Origin: Desulfobacula sp.
GTDB taxonomy: Bacteria; Desulfobacterota; Desulfobacteria; Desulfobacterales; Desulfobacteraceae
Assembly: GCA_027858355.1 (NCBI GenBank)
Contig: JAQICW010000654.1
Location: forward strand, 1-7,603
Length of the DNA: 7,603 nt
Direction of reading: 5' to 3'
Shown one piece after another: positions 6,282 to 7,603 of the stretch. Numbering within the stretch: position 1 is the stretch's first letter; every line of letters starts with the position of its first letter. Below the pieces are notes generated by a model. That model was not told where the DNA came from. It did not search any database and was given only the letters and a program-made list of their open reading frames with translations. The position numbers were made by a program, and so were the translations under genes.

Positions 6282-7391
6282 TCATATATCATTATTTAGA
6301 ATGTTAAAAAGAGTAGAAATAATATAATCTACATCAGATATAGTCATATCATAATAGCTTGGTAAATTAATTCCTCTTCTGTGAATTAAGTCACTTATCT
6401 TATTTTCTGTAATAGACTCGAACATAGGGAATTGACTGACCGGATAAAAGAATGGTCTAACTGAAACTCCGAATGAATTCATATCATTTATTAACTTATC
6501 GCAATCTATATCCCAAGAATTTCCAAAGATAAGCGTAGGCATCCAATAGCTATTTTTTGCATATTCTTGTTCTTTGTTCATTTGAATATCAGAAAAGGCA
6601 CCTGAAGCCTCCTTATACCAACCAAAAATTTTTCTTTTTTTATCAACTAATTCGCTCGCTCGTTCAAATTGAGCAGTACCCAATGCGGCCTGAATATTAG
6701 ACATTTTATACTTCAGTCCTATTTCATCGACCCAGAAAAATTTTGCATCTGATCGTCGTCCCTGGCTATCGATTGTTGTTAATTTATCAACCATATCAGC
6801 ACGATTGGAAATAATAACACCACCCTCTCCGGTTGTAAGAGTTTTGGTCCCATGAAACGAAAACACACCAAAATCAGCGATTGACCCTGCTCTATGCCCT
6901 TTATATTCTGAACCAAGGGCTTCGGCAGCATCTTCAATTACTGGTAGCCCATAATTTTTACTTATTGTCATTATTTCGTCCATTTCACAAAGATTTCCAT
7001 AAATATGAACCGCAACAATAGCCTTGGTTTTCTCAGTTATTTTTGCTTTTATCTTTTCAGGGTCTATACACCATGTATCTGGTAAAACGTCAACGAAAAC
7101 AGGGGTTGCGCCAAGCCAGTTTATTGGGAAAACACTACCAACCCAGGTTGCATCAGGGACAATAACCTCATCTCCTGGACCAACACCAAGAGCCATAAGC
7201 ACCATATGCAAAGCACCATGACAACTTGAAGTAGGCCAAACAAATTCACTCCCAAAGTATTCTTTTACTCTTGTTTTAAATTTATTGATATAATCATAAC
7301 AATGCTCTCCCCATCCGTTTGAAATAGCATCGTTAACATAGTCAATTTCAAGTTGAGTTATTGATGGTTTCGCAGCAAGAATTTTACGCAT
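6282..7391 (-). CDS. DegT/DnrJ/EryC1/StrS-family sugar aminotransferase (PLP-dependent)
   Basis: A 369-residue fold-type I aminotransferase of the family that converts keto-sugar nucleotides into amino-deoxy sugars, usually with glutamate as donor. Visible landmarks are TSSCHGALHM at 54-63 (phosphate-binding turn), GPGDEVIVPDATWVGSV at 71-87, the PLP-contacting Asp154 in VIEDAAEALGS, and the Schiff-base Lys183 in FSFHGTKTLTTGEGG (177-191). The C-terminal LPSYYDM (343-349) is also family-typical. Length matches perosamine- and viosamine-type enzymes, but the sequence alone does not fix the sugar. The turn normally reads S-G/N-T-x-A-L; Cys-His here is a mild deviation. The ATG at 7389-7391 has GGAG eight nt upstream. 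It lies 52 nt after the stop of the previous gene and leads the run of glycan genes seen here. Confidence 0.9.
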   Translation of the reverse strand: MRKILAAKPSITQLEIDYVNDAISNGWGEHCYDYINKFKTRVKEYFGSEFVWPTSSCHGALHMVLMALGVGPGDEVIVPDATWVGSVFPINWLGATPVFVDVLPDTWCIDPEKIKAKITEKTKAIVAVHIYGNLCEMDEIMTISKNYGLPVIEDAAEALGSEYKGHRAGSIADFGVFSFHGTKTLTTGEGGVIISNRADMVDKLTTIDSQGRRSDAKFFWVDEIGLKYKMSNIQAALGTAQFERASELVDKKRKIFGWYKEASGAFSDIQMNKEQEYAKNSYWMPTLIFGNSWDIDCDKLINDMNSFGVSVRPFFYPVSQFPMFESITENKISDLIHRRGINLPSYYDMTISDVDYIISTLFNILNNDI

Positions 7392-7443
7392 CAGATGATC
7401 TCCAAATTTTGAATCGAAAGAAGAAATTCAAAGCACTTTTTAA

Positions 7444-7602
7444 TTATGCCCGATGATTTTTATACATATAAAGCGTGAATTCCCATAAAGGATAATCATG
7501 CCTGACAACAACCCATTTTGTTAGAGATTTAGCAAACTTAAAAAGTTCTTCGGGTTTATGATGATAATTTATATCTTTTTCATAATTGACATAAGAAGAC
7601 AA
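7444..7602 (-). CDS. 3' end of an unrecognised gene (C-terminal 52 residues)
   Basis: An open frame enters from the right edge of the window and ends at a TAA at 7444-7446. It encodes 52 residues, including KPEELFKFAKSLTKWVVVRH and DYPLWEFTLYMYKNHRA at the end. The amino-acid mix (alternating hydrophobic and charged residues, tryptophans, no low-complexity runs) and the 52-nt gap to the well-supported aminotransferase start argue for a real gene. I do not recognise the family. Its place directly upstream of a sugar aminotransferase suggests involvement in the same polysaccharide pathway, which is inference from context only. Confidence 0.6.
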   Translation of the reverse strand: MSSYVNYEKDINYHHKPEELFKFAKSLTKWVVVRHDYPLWEFTLYMYKNHRA

Positions 7603-7603
7603 A

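Noticed and set aside
1..7603. CRISPR arrays, tRNA or rRNA genes, and defence or toxin-antitoxin systems
   Set aside because: No spaced direct repeats, no tRNA-like cloverleaf and no rRNA sequence were seen; every confident gene is a glycan or IS gene.

Overview
This AT-rich window looks like part of a surface-polysaccharide (O-antigen or capsule type) biosynthesis cluster, most likely from a Gram-negative bacterium. All recognised genes lie on the minus strand. They encode a sugar aminotransferase, two glycosyltransferases, a sulfotransferase, a Wzx-type flippase and a hexapeptide-repeat acyltransferase. The sequence does not allow a genus to be named.

In the direction of transcription (high to low coordinates) the layout is: the 3' end of an unrecognised gene (7444-7602); a DegT/DnrJ/EryC1 PLP-dependent sugar aminotransferase (6282-7391); a GT2 glycosyltransferase (5337-6209); a PAPS-type sulfotransferase (4373-5305); an IS66-family insertion sequence (2543-4304); a Wzx flippase (915-2438); a 302-nt gap with a small interrupted reading frame (622-807); a LbH acyltransferase (34-612); and the first 12 codons of a probable GT4 glycosyltransferase (1-37), overlapping the acyltransferase stop. 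Spacings of 31-72 nt upstream of the IS and a 4-nt overlap at the left end suggest one operon.

The genes fit one Wzx/Wzy-type pathway. The aminotransferase would make an amino-deoxy sugar nucleotide, GT2 and GT4 would build the repeat unit, the sulfotransferase and acyltransferase would decorate it, and the flippase would move the lipid-linked unit across the inner membrane. The sulfotransferase suggests a sulfated glycan, although its acceptor cannot be read from the sequence.

The IS66 element can be delimited from the sequence alone. It has 14-bp perfect terminal inverted repeats beginning GTAA, and a single transposase gene that has three frameshifts but otherwise reconstructs to 471 codons with its D, D and E residues. 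No 8-bp target duplication flanks it, and short orphan coding-like stretches lie on both sides, so a deletion or rearrangement beside the element is possible. Base composition is patchy: the flippase and the IS are clearly richer in G+C than the sulfotransferase and acyltransferase, as expected for a cluster assembled by horizontal exchange. I found no convincing wholly new system. The best leads are the sulfated-glycan inference, the IS and its flanks, and the two partial or remnant coding pieces.
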